64,000 nt of DNA from Silene conica (Eukaryota > Streptophyta > Magnoliopsida > Caryophyllales > Caryophyllaceae), in assembly GCA_029255685.2 (NCBI GenBank), contig CM055313.2:31244579-31308578 (forward strand), given 5' to 3'. Shown here piece by piece: positions 21,674 through 32,574 of the stretch (positions are counted from its first letter, which is position 1; every line of letters starts with the position of its first letter). The notes beneath the pieces were generated by a model. The model made no database searches, was not told the origin of the DNA, and saw nothing but the letters and a program-made list of their open reading frames with translations. The position numbers were made by a program, and so were the translations under genes.

Positions 21674-24509
21674 TTTAAAACCCCTCGTCCCAGCGGAAAA
21701 ATAAAACATTCAAACATGCCAAAATTTACGCGGAATTTAAACTTTAACATGCATGATAAACGAGGTGAATTAAAAACAAACTATACAAACTGAAATAAGC
21801 AAAACATAGATAAGTATGTGTCTAAGTACGAAAGTATAAATACAAAACAGCCTGGGATGGCACATCCCTACAGGCACTCAAGTATAAATCCAAAACATCT
21901 AGGTCTAGCTAACGATAGAAATGGTAAGTCATCGATGAAAGGATCATCGCTGGCTAGCCTCCTGTAACCCACCATCAACCTATCATGTACCTATATACAT
22001 GAAAAACATGTACGCCACAATCAGTAGGGAGTGACTAGAGTTCTCCTAGCCACCTATTGTTAACGACACGTAACATATAAAGCATCCAACATACTCCAGC
22101 ACTTATAACATGTGAAGCATATATATATCAATATCTCAACTTTCATATCAACATGCAATACTTGCAAATGCTCTCAACTAACTTCGGAAACTATTTGAAA
22201 TGAGAGCCGGTCTCCCTTCCGGTTGCCCGGCCAGGGGGTCTTTCAATCCAAACCATTTCCGAAACTATACTAAGAGTCGTCCAATGCCTTGGATGAACAA
22301 TTCTAAGATATACAACACTCGATATAAACACAATCAATCAGCAACATCTGACACTGTACCCCTACTCAGGCAAGTAGATGCAAATCAACAATGTCTAGAA
22401 CCTACCCCAACTCAGGCAAGAACTAAACACAATCAGCAGTGTCCAAGTCACACTCCAACTCAGGTAAACTTGGTACACAAGTCAGCAAGCATACACCCGT
22501 AGCCGCAACTCAGGCACGGATGGATACCAATCAGCTAATAATGGTTCATAACGCAACTCAGTCAGAACCATTACCCTTTAGTGTGAAATCGGGATCCCAA
22601 CTCAGACCCAACCCACTACGGTCAAACAAACTCACGGTAGGACAGAGGTTGCAACTCAGACATATTCCTACCGCATCATCGATACACGAGAAGGTTCGTA
22701 CGTCGCAACTCAGACTAGGCCGTCACGCCACAAACACTCACATGTCATACTAGAGGATCGCAACTCAGATCATAACTTGACACGCATCAAACATCAGTAC
22801 ATATCGTACTCTAGCGGTCCCAACTCAGACATATTCCAATATGTACTACAACCAAGTCCTTAGTCCTAAACTTCTAGACCTTTAAACAACACTTAATTGA
22901 CCCCAGGATCTAAGTTGAGGGAGAGTCGGTTTCCCTTTCGATTACCTGACCGGGGGTCTCCATCCTCTCTCCATTCCCGAACCCAATGTAGTGCCGCCCG
23001 AACCTCGGGGACCTTAAACACACATACACATGTAAGAGAAGACCAAGTTCGATATCAACCACTAGCAACCTAAGACTCTCCTCTACAAGTCTAAGGGTTA
23101 CCTATTCAACTAACTAAGTTCACTAAGTCTCATAAGCAACCTAAGAAAAAGATTAACTTAAGATAAGAAATAAACTTGCTAACTTATTACTTGCTACATT
23201 ACCCATTACGATTCAAGTATAAATATATCAATCTATGATACTTAAATATACTATAAAACATTAAAACTGGTATAGAAACCTTACAACCAAACAATTGAGG
23301 AGTAACTAACATTAGACAATTGGCTAACCACTTTGCTAAATCTTACCTAGCTCAAATATACATTTAAGACTAAGTAAATATATCATTAAACATCACTTAA
23401 ACATCCTAAAAACAACTGGGAAACAAGGCCCCAAAACAACACGAAAACAATTACACAAGCAAAAGCTATAGCGGTTTTTGCGCAGCCTGCGCAAGAGGGT
23501 TGCGCAGCTATGCCTGGGTTGCGCAGCCTGCGCTTGGTGGTGCGCAGCCTGCGCCCAAGCACGGGCCAGGTTCTTTTCGCGTGTTTCCTGCAATTCGCCA
23601 ATTCAATCAAACTTTCGACAAACACTTTCACACCATGATTTCTAGTATCAAACCTACATTATCAGCATATAACAACCCATAACAATCCCAAGTGTGTCTC
23701 ATTTATGATCTTTGCATAAAATCAAGCAGTTAAACAGGCATAAGAACGAAAATCCCAAATGATACCGATCTTTATGTATACTCACAATTTCCACTTAAAC
23801 CATAAATTCAACACAATACTTCCACAATAACATCATAAGAAGCATAAAGATGATAAGAGTAAACCTAATCATGTTCCTAAACACAAGATTTCATCCAAAA
23901 TCACAACAAGCATGCTACTTTAAGAAAAAGGTCGAGTTACTGATCAAAGTCACCTTTTAAGCGAGTAAGCTCCTAAATCTTCTTCAATAACGTAAGTATC
24001 AACCTCCGGGTCCTCTAATCCAACTCCTACAACAACAAAAACGGGAATTAAGAGCTAGAAACGAAATTGGGTCAAAACAGCCTCTTTTTCGAATTCAAAG
24101 AAATTGAAATTGAAAGAGATAGAAAGGTTGCAAATCTCGAGAGGATTCCGAAAATATAAAACTTACCTTGATACGAGTTCGGGAAGGGGTCGAGATTATG
24201 ATTTTAAGCTTGAAGAAAAAGAGAAAATGGAGATTGTAATGTAACAGTGAAATGAAATGAGATGTCGATGAAGGAGGAAGCTTAAGTAGGGTTTAGTTGT
24301 CCTTTTTACCTTTTTTTTGAGTCGGGTTATTTGTTTGTGATACGGACTCAAGTCGGGAAATGAAATGCCAAGTGAACATCATAAGAATCAAATATTCTTA
24401 AGACGGAACTTAACGGTAACTTCAAATTAAACTTACGATTTATTAATAAAATAATATTATATTTCGAAAAATTCTTTAAAATCATTAAAATATTATTTAC
24501 GAAAATACG
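21674..24509 (-). repeat. 5' LTR of LARD D, outer end damaged
   Basis: About 2.84 kb and homologous over its length to 15284-18122. The inner terminus has mutated from TG to TT. The outer end lacks the last nine bases (GATGTTACA) and is replaced by other sequence at 24510. It carries a partly decayed hairpin array at 22344-22846, the conserved box at 21990-22036 and the GCGC cluster at 23476-23556. Confidence 0.88.
22344..22846 (-). repeat. Hairpin array, LARD D 5' LTR (partly decayed)
   Basis: This is the counterpart of 15960-16461. Some stems stay perfect, such as AATGGTTC/GAACCATT (22540, 22565) and CGGTAGGA/TCCTACCG (22635, 22666). The unit near 22441 is better preserved here (CCAAGT/ACTTGG). 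Others have lost pairing: the arm corresponding to CGTAGTG is mutated. Confidence 0.8.
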
Positions 24510-24546
24510 GAACTTAACGGTAACCACTCTCCTATCACTAGCCTAC
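24510..24546. other. Junction with filler sequence
   Basis: Right after the broken LTR end come AACTTAACGGTAAC, a copy of bases found about 100 positions upstream at 24413-24426, and then 23 bases of unknown origin before the next LTR. This resembles end-joining repair with a templated filler. Confidence 0.45.
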
Positions 24547-24861
24547 TGATGCGTGCATATTATATATACTCTTGAGCATCTTTTAGCACGTATTTCTAGG
24601 CATTTTTACATGTTTTATGCGTTGTTTTACCCCGAATTCGCTTCTTTGTGTCTTTCTTGTTGTTTTGCAAGAAAGTATGTAAAAGTCGCGAAAACCATGT
24701 CATTTGGCCGCAAGTAAGCTACTTTTAGGAGATGGAACAAAGACAAGGAACTCGACCGCCTCGGAAGTGCGATATTATCAGAGGATAGGAGCCTAAAACA
24801 AAAGGAAAACGAAGGACAGAGGCAGGTGGGACGACAATCGAGCAATCTGATCTGATAAAAC

Positions 24862-25033
24862 CTCGATCGAGCTCTAGTGTTTGCTCGATCGAGTGGATTT
24901 TGTTGAGAAGCTACTCGATCGAGCGATCGAGGGGAATGCAGGAATTGAAGCCTTGATCGAGCACTTCTGGACCTCGATCGAGGACCTTGGGAATAAAAAA
25001 TACTCGATCGAGTGATTATGTCACTCGATCGAC
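24862..25033 (+). repeat. CTCGATCGAG palindrome array in LTR E
   Basis: Seven or eight copies of the 10-base palindrome CTCGATCGAG or one-base variants (24862, 24884, 24914, 24973, 25003, 25024) are spaced 11-30 bases apart by unrelated spacers. The array ends about 70 bases before the TATA box. Confidence 0.9.
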
Positions 25034-25104
25034 CAACCCACTTAAACCACAATTTTCTGCATTCCAGTTTTTAGGTTAAAACGCTTAATGTAACCTAAAC
25101 CTCC

Positions 25105-25113
25105 TATATAAGG
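25105..25113 (+). promoter_or_regulatory. TATA box of Athila LTR E
   Basis: TATATAAGG downstream of the palindrome array, followed by AGGATTAGGTTAACA-like sequence that is also present after the weaker TATTTAAGG of LTR G. Confidence 0.6.
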
Positions 25114-25858
25114 ATTAGGTTAACACTAATCAAAGGCATCAATCAATTATTAGTCAGTAACTTTTACATTTCAGTTTTCTTTTACGTTCCATTATAGAGA
25201 GAAGATGGAGGAAACTCCGTTCTCCTCTCCTTTCACATTTTCCGGATCTATGTTCTTCCTTTAATGTCAATCGATAATCTTTATTTCAGTTTTCTTTTGC
25301 TTTTTAATTCTTTTATGTTTTGTTTACTTTCTTTCATGCGTAGGTAGTTTCCTTTGCTAAGACTTAGGGGATCCGTAATTATGAAAGTCAGTAATCGATT
25401 CATTATGATTATTCTCATATAATGCTTGTTGTCACTTGCTACATCTAATAGCGATTAGTTGCTTGAGTCGACGCATTTAACTAGTTGGTCCGGTAAACTT
25501 TGACCTAGGCCAAAAGGTTGGAAAGGGTGAGACCTGTAGTAACACATTAGGGCACGTGGTGAGGGCTTCGCTAACCCATGGATTATATTTAAATTTTTTA
25601 ATCTGAGACTTTTATTACCAGGCTTAATTAATTACGGTGAACCGGTTGTCTTAGCTCTTTCTTTCCCTTGCTCTACATTTATTTCTTTCACTCTTTTTGT
25701 CTTTCCTCTCTTTGCATGTAGTTTAGATAACAACTCCAAACACCCCCCCTTGTGACTGATAAACGAAACTGAGAATAGATATCTTGCCTCCCTGTGGATT
25801 CGACACGACTTCCCTAACTATATTAGTTTAGGCCAGTTGGTTTATCTTTGATAGGTAT

Positions 25859-26493
25859 ACGACACTCCTGTCACCTACCACACGCCACCATCATTCTGCC
25901 CTCCTACCACTCGCCCATCACTCTCTTGTCACACGTAACACTCACACCCCGACCCCTTCTTACTTTCTTAACTAAACTTACCCATACACAATACATATCC
26001 ACGACACTTCCATTCAAGCACAACAAAAACTCCACAACCACTACACCAGCAACGACGCACTACGCCGCCGGCACCACCACACTGTCACGCCTGTTTCGTC
26101 TCCTTAGAGTCGAATAATTGCGCTAATTCACTTGGAATTGACGGTATTTACTTTGAAGTGACGGTATTTTCATTCTCAAACAATAACAAATTGATAGTTG
26201 GTGAGTTCTTCTCTTAAATTCAACTTTCATTTTAGGTTTTCTTTGAATTTGTTTCATTGCTAAACCTAGCTTTAGTTTACTAAAGTTGTTATTGTTAGTC
26301 TTGAAGTGGGATAGTTTGTTGATGTTGGGGACTGATTGGAGGTTTATGGAATTTAATTGTGTGCCTTTGTTCCATACTTGTGCTTTCTGGAGATTGGGAT
26401 AGTGGAATTGTGCAATTGGAGGAGATATTGGTAGTGAATATAAGGTGTTTCTGGATTGGCCTAGGAGAATACTTAGTTTATTTTTGGTTGGTT
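25859..26493 (+). other. Unassigned sequence before ORF-1-like pseudogene
   Basis: A C-rich left half gives way to a T-rich stretch with AGGTTTTCTTTG-like, intron-like composition. It directly precedes the ORF-1-like reading frame and may be its upstream region. A frame at 25848-26117 shows no protein family that I recognise. Confidence 0.4.
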
Positions 26494-28175
26494 ATGGCTA
26501 GAAAAAAGAAAAGGGGAGGGGTTGATTCTGCTTCTACGACTACGAAGCAAAAAACCCTTTTTCCTAACACCTCTTCTCTAGAGGCAACACCATCCGGGTT
26601 TATGGGTAAGGAGGCTTTGACTAGTGCGGAGTAGACAAGGTTTAAGAGACTTGAGCAAAGAAAGGTCATCACTACAAAGTTTTTTGATGTAGATACATTG
26701 AAGGACTTAGGGTTGTATGATGTTATGGACAAGCTTATGACCAAGGGTGGGCTTAAACCTTTACTAGAGCAATGATGTCCTACTTACAAGGCTTACACTA
26801 TTGAGTTTTTTTACTAGTGCGGAGTTGACAAGGTTTAGGAAACTTGAGCAAAGAAAGGTCATCACTAAAAAGTTTTTTGATATAGATACATTGAAGGACT
26901 TAGGGATGTATGATGTTATGGACAAGCTTATGACCAAGGGTGGGCTTAGACCTTTATTAGAGCAACGATGTCCTACTTACAAGGCTTACACTATTGAGTT
27001 CTTGTCCTCCTTAGAGAAACATATGGATGAGCATGGGGAGATGACTTTTTATTACATTCAAACTTGGTGAAAAGGAGAGAGAGCTTGATTTGGATGACTT
27101 ATGTTCAGCCCTTCACATTGGATTACCCCTGATGGAGCATTTTGTTTGCTCACCGAGTCACAGTGGAAGACTTTTTAGGCTGCTATTACAGGTAAGGAAA
27201 ATAAGGTCAGCCATTTGAGCAATATGATTACCCATCCTTGTCTTCGGTTGCTGCATCGATTTTTCTATGGCATTTTTGGGCCATGGTGAACCTACCAAGA
27301 TTAACATGTCAGAATTGAGCTACTTATAGGCTATGATTCCAGAGGCCAAGGGTATTCCTGATTGGGCTACCTTGTTTGTTGATACATGCATTACTAATAG
27401 AGATGCGGCTTCCGGGATCTCAAGGGGGTATGGTTACTTTATTGTGCAACCATTTCAAAATTAAAAGGCTGACTTCTTGCACGGCTGTGATCGGTGACTA
27501 TAGCCTCACTTTGGATGGCCTTCACAGTTCTCACATATTTCGTATCATAAGTAGGAGGCAGCCATGTGGTTTCAGGCTTTATAGTTCGGTTGAAACCCCT
27601 TCTTTAAAGCTTCCTCGTCCTCTAGAGGACCCACTTCCATTTGGTCCACGAGCAAGCGATTTCTATATTTCTCGGGATGTTTCTATTAAAGACACTGGGG
27701 CTGATACGGAGGATGAAAGAGATGAACATGTGGCTTGGCTTGGAAGGACTGAGAGACCTTCTAGTGGTAACTCGGCGACAGAGCACTAGTGGATAGAGTC
27801 GGTACGGGACCCGCCTCATTCTGAGGAAGGTAGATGGGGAAGTTTCTCCAGTTGGGGTACTACTATGGAACAATGGAGAGACAAAGTTGATGCTAGTGTA
27901 GTCGAGCTGGGTACTCAGTTTAAGGGTATAGAGGATCGATTAGAGAGTCACGAGGATACTATGGAGGAGATCCGATTGACGACCATCTTTTGGAGTCCTT
28001 GGCTTATCAGAAATCTTTGCATGATTTCTACTTGAAACGTTATCTTGATGAGATAAATCCTTTATCGCACGAGATGTTGGGCGGTATAGATGAGCGAAAA
28101 GCAGCCAGGACAGCTACGAGAGCGACACGTGCTAGTGCAGCCCGCAACCAAGCGGGCCTTTCCGGTTCTCACTGA
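26494..28175 (+). pseudogene. Athila ORF-1-like (putative plant transposon protein) remnant
   Basis: The start is ATG 26494 (MARKKKRGG). The translation resembles the ORF-1 / putative plant transposon protein found in Athila elements: a lysine-rich N-terminus, then a block with LTRFRKLEQRKVI, FFDIDTLKDLGMYDVMDKLM, CPTYKAYTIEFLSSLE and MTFYY. It is broken by stops at 26632 and 26773, by a 193-bp tandem duplication (26621-27006), and by frameshifts after 27067. Later pieces are readable at 27376-27789 and 27990-28175, the last one ending in an Ala/Arg-rich tail. The function of the family is unknown. It cannot make a full protein. The assignment rests on recalled family pattern, not on a search. 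Confidence 0.55.
26621..27006 (+). repeat. 193-bp tandem duplication inside the ORF-1 remnant
   Basis: CTAGTGCGGAGT at 26621 recurs at 26814, and the sequences that follow are about 93% alike. The first copy carries two stop codons (TAG in CGGAGTAG; TGA in CAATGA) where the second reads through. Confidence 0.9.
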
Positions 28176-28750
28176 TTCTTTGTGGTAGGGTCCCCTTTCT
28201 CACATTTTTTTAGTGTCCTTTGAAACATTAGGGAAAATGTTTTGCTCAAGTGTGGGGAAGGAGATCTATAATATCATTTGTAAGTTATGTTTTTTTTCCC
28301 TTCATGTTCCGCGCTTTGTTTTTATTCTAAAAAAAGAACAAAATAAAGAAAAGAAAAGAAAGAGAATTAAAGAAAAAAAGAAAAAAGAAAAGAGAAAAAA
28401 AGAAAAGAAGAAAGAGCCCGGCTAGGTGAAAACCTGAAAGGACACCTAGGCAAAAAAGGGGAATGTGGCTCAGGACAGAGCAAAATCCCGAAAGGGTGCT
28501 CCGGGTAAAATGAAGAAATGAGTTGCGTGCCATGAGAGTAGGGTGAGGAAAAGAAAAGAACTTATACAAGCTATAGTGAAAACCCGCAAGGGCGGGCGCT
28601 CTAGGCAAAATGAGAGATCCTAGAAAAAAAAACATTGATTTACTACTTCTTATGCATTTTAAGGAGGTGATATAAGTGGGGACCAAGAAGGTGTTGAGGT
28701 AGAACTAATTGGTGCTAAAAGGAGTCGTAGAACTAGAATTTTTTATGATC
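28176..28750 (+). other. Purine tract and hairpin repeats after ORF-1 remnant
   Basis: A GA/AAAG-rich tract (28327-28417) is followed by three loosely repeated units with AAAACCYGMAAGG in the loop. The first has a perfect 7-bp stem, CTAGGTG (28422-28428) with CACCTAG (28443-28449). The second pairs GAGC with GCTC (28478, 28498). The third (28571 and 28599) pairs imperfectly. Frames here are low-complexity artefacts. Confidence 0.6.
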
Positions 28751-29290
28751 CACTAGAAAATAGTAACGTATTTGCGACGGACCCGCGGTGGGGGCGGCAG
28801 AAGGAAGGAAGTCGACGGAGAAGGGAGTTTTCGATTTGGGGAAAATAGATTTTAGGTAAATTGATTTGGGGGAAAAGAGAACCCGCGGTGTGTATATTAA
28901 TAATTTGCGACGGATATTTGCAACGGAATTTCCGTCGCAAATATGAATAAAGTCAAATCCCAGTCAAACTTTGCGACGGAACTTCCGTCGCAAAAGTCAA
29001 TATTTGCGACGGAATTTCGGTCGCAAGGTTTGACTAACTTTACCCTTGACCAGATTTTGGTCAAGGATAATCAAGGGTTTGCAACGGAAATTCCGTCGCA
29101 AAAGTCAATATTTGCGACGGAGTTTCCGTCGCAAACCTTCCCGCCCTTTGATCTTCATTTCGCGGGTAGGGAAATTTTGAGTCCTTCGCATTTTCCGTCG
29201 CAAATTATTATCCGTCGCAAGCTAGTATTTGCGACGGGAAATGGTTTCGTCGCAAAAAATCCGTCGCAAATCCGTTGTTTTCTTGTAGTG
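28751..29290. mobile_element. CACTA miniature (non-autonomous) transposon
   Basis: A 540-bp element begins CACTAGAAAA and ends TTTTCTTGTAGTG, flanked by a 3-bp ATC duplication (28748-28750 and 29291-29293), as expected of CACTA elements. The interior is packed with TTTGCGACGGAA and TTCCGTCGCAAA words in both orientations, forming subterminal repeats. There is no transposase; the 150-codon open frame over it only translates these repeats. It sits in the 3' region of the Athila-type remnant. Confidence 0.92.
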
Positions 29291-29567
29291 ATCATACGAC
29301 TGCTATTTTGTCGTTGGTTGTTGTTGCGGATGTTAAAGTTTATGGAGGTTATTTTGCTGTCACAAACTTATGTTGTTGTTAGAGTTTTATTGTGAAAGTG
29401 ACCTTGTGCCATCATGTTTGTGAGGGATGATATAAGGAGGGTAAGTGAGGGAAGTTGATATTGCATGTTGACGGATTGCCATGTTCTTCTCTTATAAGAC
29501 CTTGTGTGTTTCATTGTTATGTTTCCGAGTTTTGCTCGGGAGAGCAACGGTCTACGTGTGGGGAAGT
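29291..29567 (+). other. Athila-type 3' region with polypurine tract
   Basis: GTGTGGGGAAGT at 29556-29567 lies directly before LTR F and is its purine tract. About 120 bases earlier, GTGAGGGAAGTTGATATTG (29446-29464) looks like a diverged duplicate of the tract plus LTR start. Confidence 0.65.
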
Positions 29568-30909
29568 TGATATAGTGTGTTTTGTAGGTGCTAAAAATGG
29601 TGATTTGGGTTAGACTAAAGTGTTAAATTTATGAAAAATGATTGTTAAAAGTCTCGATGTTGCAATATTGGAGGAATGTCTTATGTTGGATAAAAGACGG
29701 GTTTTGTGCATCGATTCCATAGATTAGATTGGAGTGTTAAAGTGTTGGAGTTGTGGTGGGTTGAATAAGGGAATAGAAGGAAAGCTTTATTGATAGGAGC
29801 GTCGCGGGAGAGTTCCAGGAGACTGCTAGGAGACTGCCAGGAGAGTGCCAGGAAACAGCCAGGAGAGTACTGGACGACCAGAATGCGCAAGAGAAAGCAT
29901 GCGAGCAGCGGGCGAGTAGCAGGAGAGTCATGGCCGAGCAGCGGGCGAGCAGCCCAGAACTGAAGACGCAAATATTTTATTTCCTTGTTTTATTTTCTTT
30001 CCATATTTTGTTTCTTTGGTTTTTAGAAAAAGGACTTACATTGTTTTTACCTAGTATCTATTATAATTTAAATCAGTTACGTTGGAAGAAGAAGAACCCT
30101 AATTAATTTTCATTTACAAAGACATGAGCAACTAATCCTTTCATCTCGGATTAAGATTTGAAGCGACTGATCTATTCAATTTGTGAGACTATTATTCATC
30201 TTTCTTTTATCTCTTGAGTATTGTTAATTCTTTGCTATGATTTTATGATTGTTGAATGTTTGGATTGAAGTAGCTAATTAATCTTTACAATTATCAATCT
30301 ATTATTATTCTAGTGAATGAATCCGTAATTGTTCAACCTCGCTAGACAAAGTAACAATCTTTACCCTTTGTATTGGATGCGTTTCATCATATCTAGGTTA
30401 AAGAGAGAATTAACTTGTGATTCGAACTAATAATCGCGTGTTTTATTGGTCGTCACTTCTATCCTTCCTTATTCGTTCACGCTGTTATTGACTTAAACTT
30501 AATCGCGTGTATTAAGTTGTTTGATAATTAGGTAATTTAATTACCGCGTTTCGAGTCAAATAACATTACAAAGGAATTGGGAAATTATTCCCACGATAGT
30601 CTACTCAAGGGTTGATTGGAAGTTGTTAGTCTATGATCAATTTGATAATCAGTTTGTGGAAATTCTTACCCCGAGACCGTTTAAATCATCTGAATTCATA
30701 TTTATTATTCTTCGTTCAATTGCTTATTTAATCTCTACTTTAGTTATTCAATCTTCTGAATCCCCCCATATTGGTTACTTATTTTCTATACTATAATTCA
30801 CTTAAATTGCATCGCCTTCTCTGCGGATCGATCCTTATTACCATATACTATTTTAGTTAAGGTTTTAAGTGTATAAATATTATCTTTGGGAGCATACGAC
30901 TTCGGCTCA
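29568..30909 (+). mobile_element. Athila-type LTR F (3' LTR)
   Basis: It follows a purine tract, begins TGATATAGTGTG and ends GGGAGCATACGACTTCGGCTCA, about 1,342 bp. The late part (CTGCGGATCGATCC, then TTTGGGAGCATACGAC) has the form of Athila/Tat LTR ends. It differs from LTR E, so it belongs to another family. It holds a repeat cluster at 29796-29953. At 30910 it abuts the 3' region of minus-strand element B, which it probably interrupted. Confidence 0.7.
29796..29953 (+). repeat. Short-word repeat cluster in LTR F
   Basis: Repeats of GCCAGGAGAGT, AGACTGC and GAGCAGCGGGCGAG alternate. The cluster is far more GC-rich than the flanks. It occupies the part of the LTR where LTRs E, A and G have their CTCGATCGAG arrays. 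Confidence 0.75.
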
Positions 30910-32374
30910 ATAGTCACTCTCCTCTCATGAAGCAAAGGGTGAACATGTGAATGTAAGAGAGAAACAAAAATAGTCGCTCACCTAAACTGCGACCCACATA
31001 AACATGCATGCAACTAATATGATAAGCAATTCTAATCACGGTACACACGTTCCAACCAAACAAAGTCCTGTCACATCTGAGGACTTAAATAGATATGGTA
31101 AGTGAGGCGATGGGTAGGAGAAGGCAAAACATTTATGGGAATGTGGAGGTAAGCACGCACCTAAACAAAACTATGCAACAAGATCCATTTCCAATTCAAT
31201 TATGAATTAACCACATATTCTCTTTTTGGCACACAACTCACCAAACCAAACTGAAAATACTCCACAATTAATACAAATAATGCATAGGAGTGAAACCGTC
31301 TCATCAAACAACATTTTTTTTTCAAGAGATTCTTTTTCATCCTCCTTCTTTCTTTTCTACCAACTCCAGATCAGTATAATACAAACCAAATTTGGACCAA
31401 TAAAATATATACCGCAAAAACATACACTAAACTAGCTTGACAAGGCAGGCTAAATTTGGATGTAGCTAAGGGTAAACAGGCAAATTTGGTTAAATGTGCA
31501 GTTAAATGGATAACAATGAAGGAAAGGGGAATGTAAGCACCTCCCTACATGTGACACCTACGACTAACCGGAATGTGTGTAGGTAATTAGAAATTGAATC
31601 TCATACATGTGCAAATTGATGATACATGTTATGTAAGGAGTAACTACTCAAAATCCTACATGAAACCGGTCATGGATGACACCAGTTTATAAGGTTCTAA
31701 TTCCTTAGAAATTATAAGTAGGTTGCCAAAATTTCAGGTCAAGTCTATTCGTCCAGTAGGGCTTCCAAACAATAAAAACAACTCGTGCGAACAACTTGTG
31801 CAAGAAGCGTAGATTATGTCAAGCTTAAGTACGACAAAACAAAAGGGTTCCGACTCAGCTTCAAATGCAGACAAAACGGATGCATAAACCTCCCCAAACC
31901 AATCGTTACAATGTCCTCATTGTACAAAGCAAAGAAAGGTGAGAGGAAAAGGTGAGTCGGAAACTTACGGAATGATGCAGAGTAAGGACCTCCCCAAACC
32001 GAACTAGAAAGTGAGGTTTGAAGAGGTATGGAGCAGAAATTCCTTCGACCATCATTGGGTAGCTCGATCTAGTGAAACGCATTTGATCGAATGTAAAAAT
32101 ACTCATCGAAATGCAAGGAACTCGATCGAACAAATTCCAGTTGGGAACCTACTCGATCGAGCAATAAATATGCTTGATCGAAGTGAAAATCACTCGATCA
32201 AACAGGCAACAGTTGACAACTTGCGACAGAAGTATAAAGAGAAGCTCTACAACAACGAAAGAGTCTTAAAACAACAAAGAAACAGAAAATTGTCTGAAAA
32301 TGAAAATAAAGACCGGGTTTCCTCCCGGTGAGCGCAAATTTAAGAGGTCCCGCACGACTTTGAATCTTGTGTTG
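30910..32374 (-). other. 3' non-coding region of Athila-type element B
   Basis: It lies downstream of the integrase stop on the minus strand and is homologous, in the same order, to 34640-36500 in element A. It contains two boxes reading CCTCCCCAAACC (31889 and 31989, plus strand) like the purine tract of element A, and a TCGATCGA cluster at 32064-32205. No gene is visible. Confidence 0.65.
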
Positions 32375-32574
32375 TCAAGCGTCACAATATTCAAAGAAGG
32401 TTACTTCGACCAAACCAACAATATCTCCAACACCATGGTAGTGTTTCACCTGATAACTATTAACTTTGAAACGCAAGCCATCGGGGTCTTCTATCTCGAC
32501 GGATCCGAACTTAGTGACACCAACCACCGTGTAAGGACCGGTCCATCGTGATTTTAGCTTACCGGGAAAGAGTC
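32375..32574 (-). pseudogene. Integrase C-terminus of Athila-type element B
   Basis: Read on the minus strand, the frame gives RLFPGKLKSRWTGPYTVVGV, EIEDPDGLRFKVN and VKHYHG before a TGA at 32375-32377. This is the C-terminal part of Athila/Tat integrase (GKLKSRW...GP...V, then KVNGxxLKHY in family members). It is cut off at 32574 by the LTR of element A, so the zinc and catalytic domains are missing here. The fragment has no internal stop and no usable start codon. Confidence 0.85.

Larger units (their letters stand above)
15284..24509 (-). mobile_element. LARD D: non-coding LTR retrotransposon, minus strand
   Basis: About 9.2 kb with two LTRs of ~2.84 kb, a tRNA-Met primer site (21661-21671) next to the right LTR, and a purine tract (18123-18146, minus strand) next to the left LTR. 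The right LTR is therefore the 5' LTR. The 3.5-kb interior has no gag or pol frame, which fits a large retrotransposon derivative. Conserved blocks shared with LARD I lie at both ends of the interior and in the LTR. No target duplication could be confirmed because the outer end of the right LTR is damaged. The LTRs differ at many positions, so this insertion is much older than the Tekay element. Confidence 0.88.
24547..25858 (+). mobile_element. Athila-type LTR E (3' end truncated)
   Basis: It starts with TGATGCGTGCAT, typical of Athila/Tat LTRs, and has a TATA box (TATATAAGG, 25105-25113). It ends in the region CTCCCTGTGGATTCGAC followed by TTTATCTTTGATAGG, which in the related LTR at the window's right edge leads to the tRNA-Asp primer site. 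Here the last ~15 bases and the primer site are missing. It contains the CTCGATCGAG array. LTR fragment G (51187-52486) belongs to the same group. Confidence 0.8.

Noticed and set aside
24862-25033. CRISPR-like spacing of CTCGATCGAG
   Set aside because: The 10-base palindromes have uneven spacers of 11-30 bases. This is an LTR repeat cluster, not a CRISPR array.
28943-29395. 150-codon plus-strand frame
   Set aside because: It lies almost wholly within the CACTA miniature element and translates its GCGACGGAA repeats.
24547-30909. LTRs E and F as the two LTRs of one element
   Set aside because: Their starts, repeat arrays and 3' ends differ (TTTATCTTTGATAGG against TTTGGGAGCATACG), so they belong to different families.
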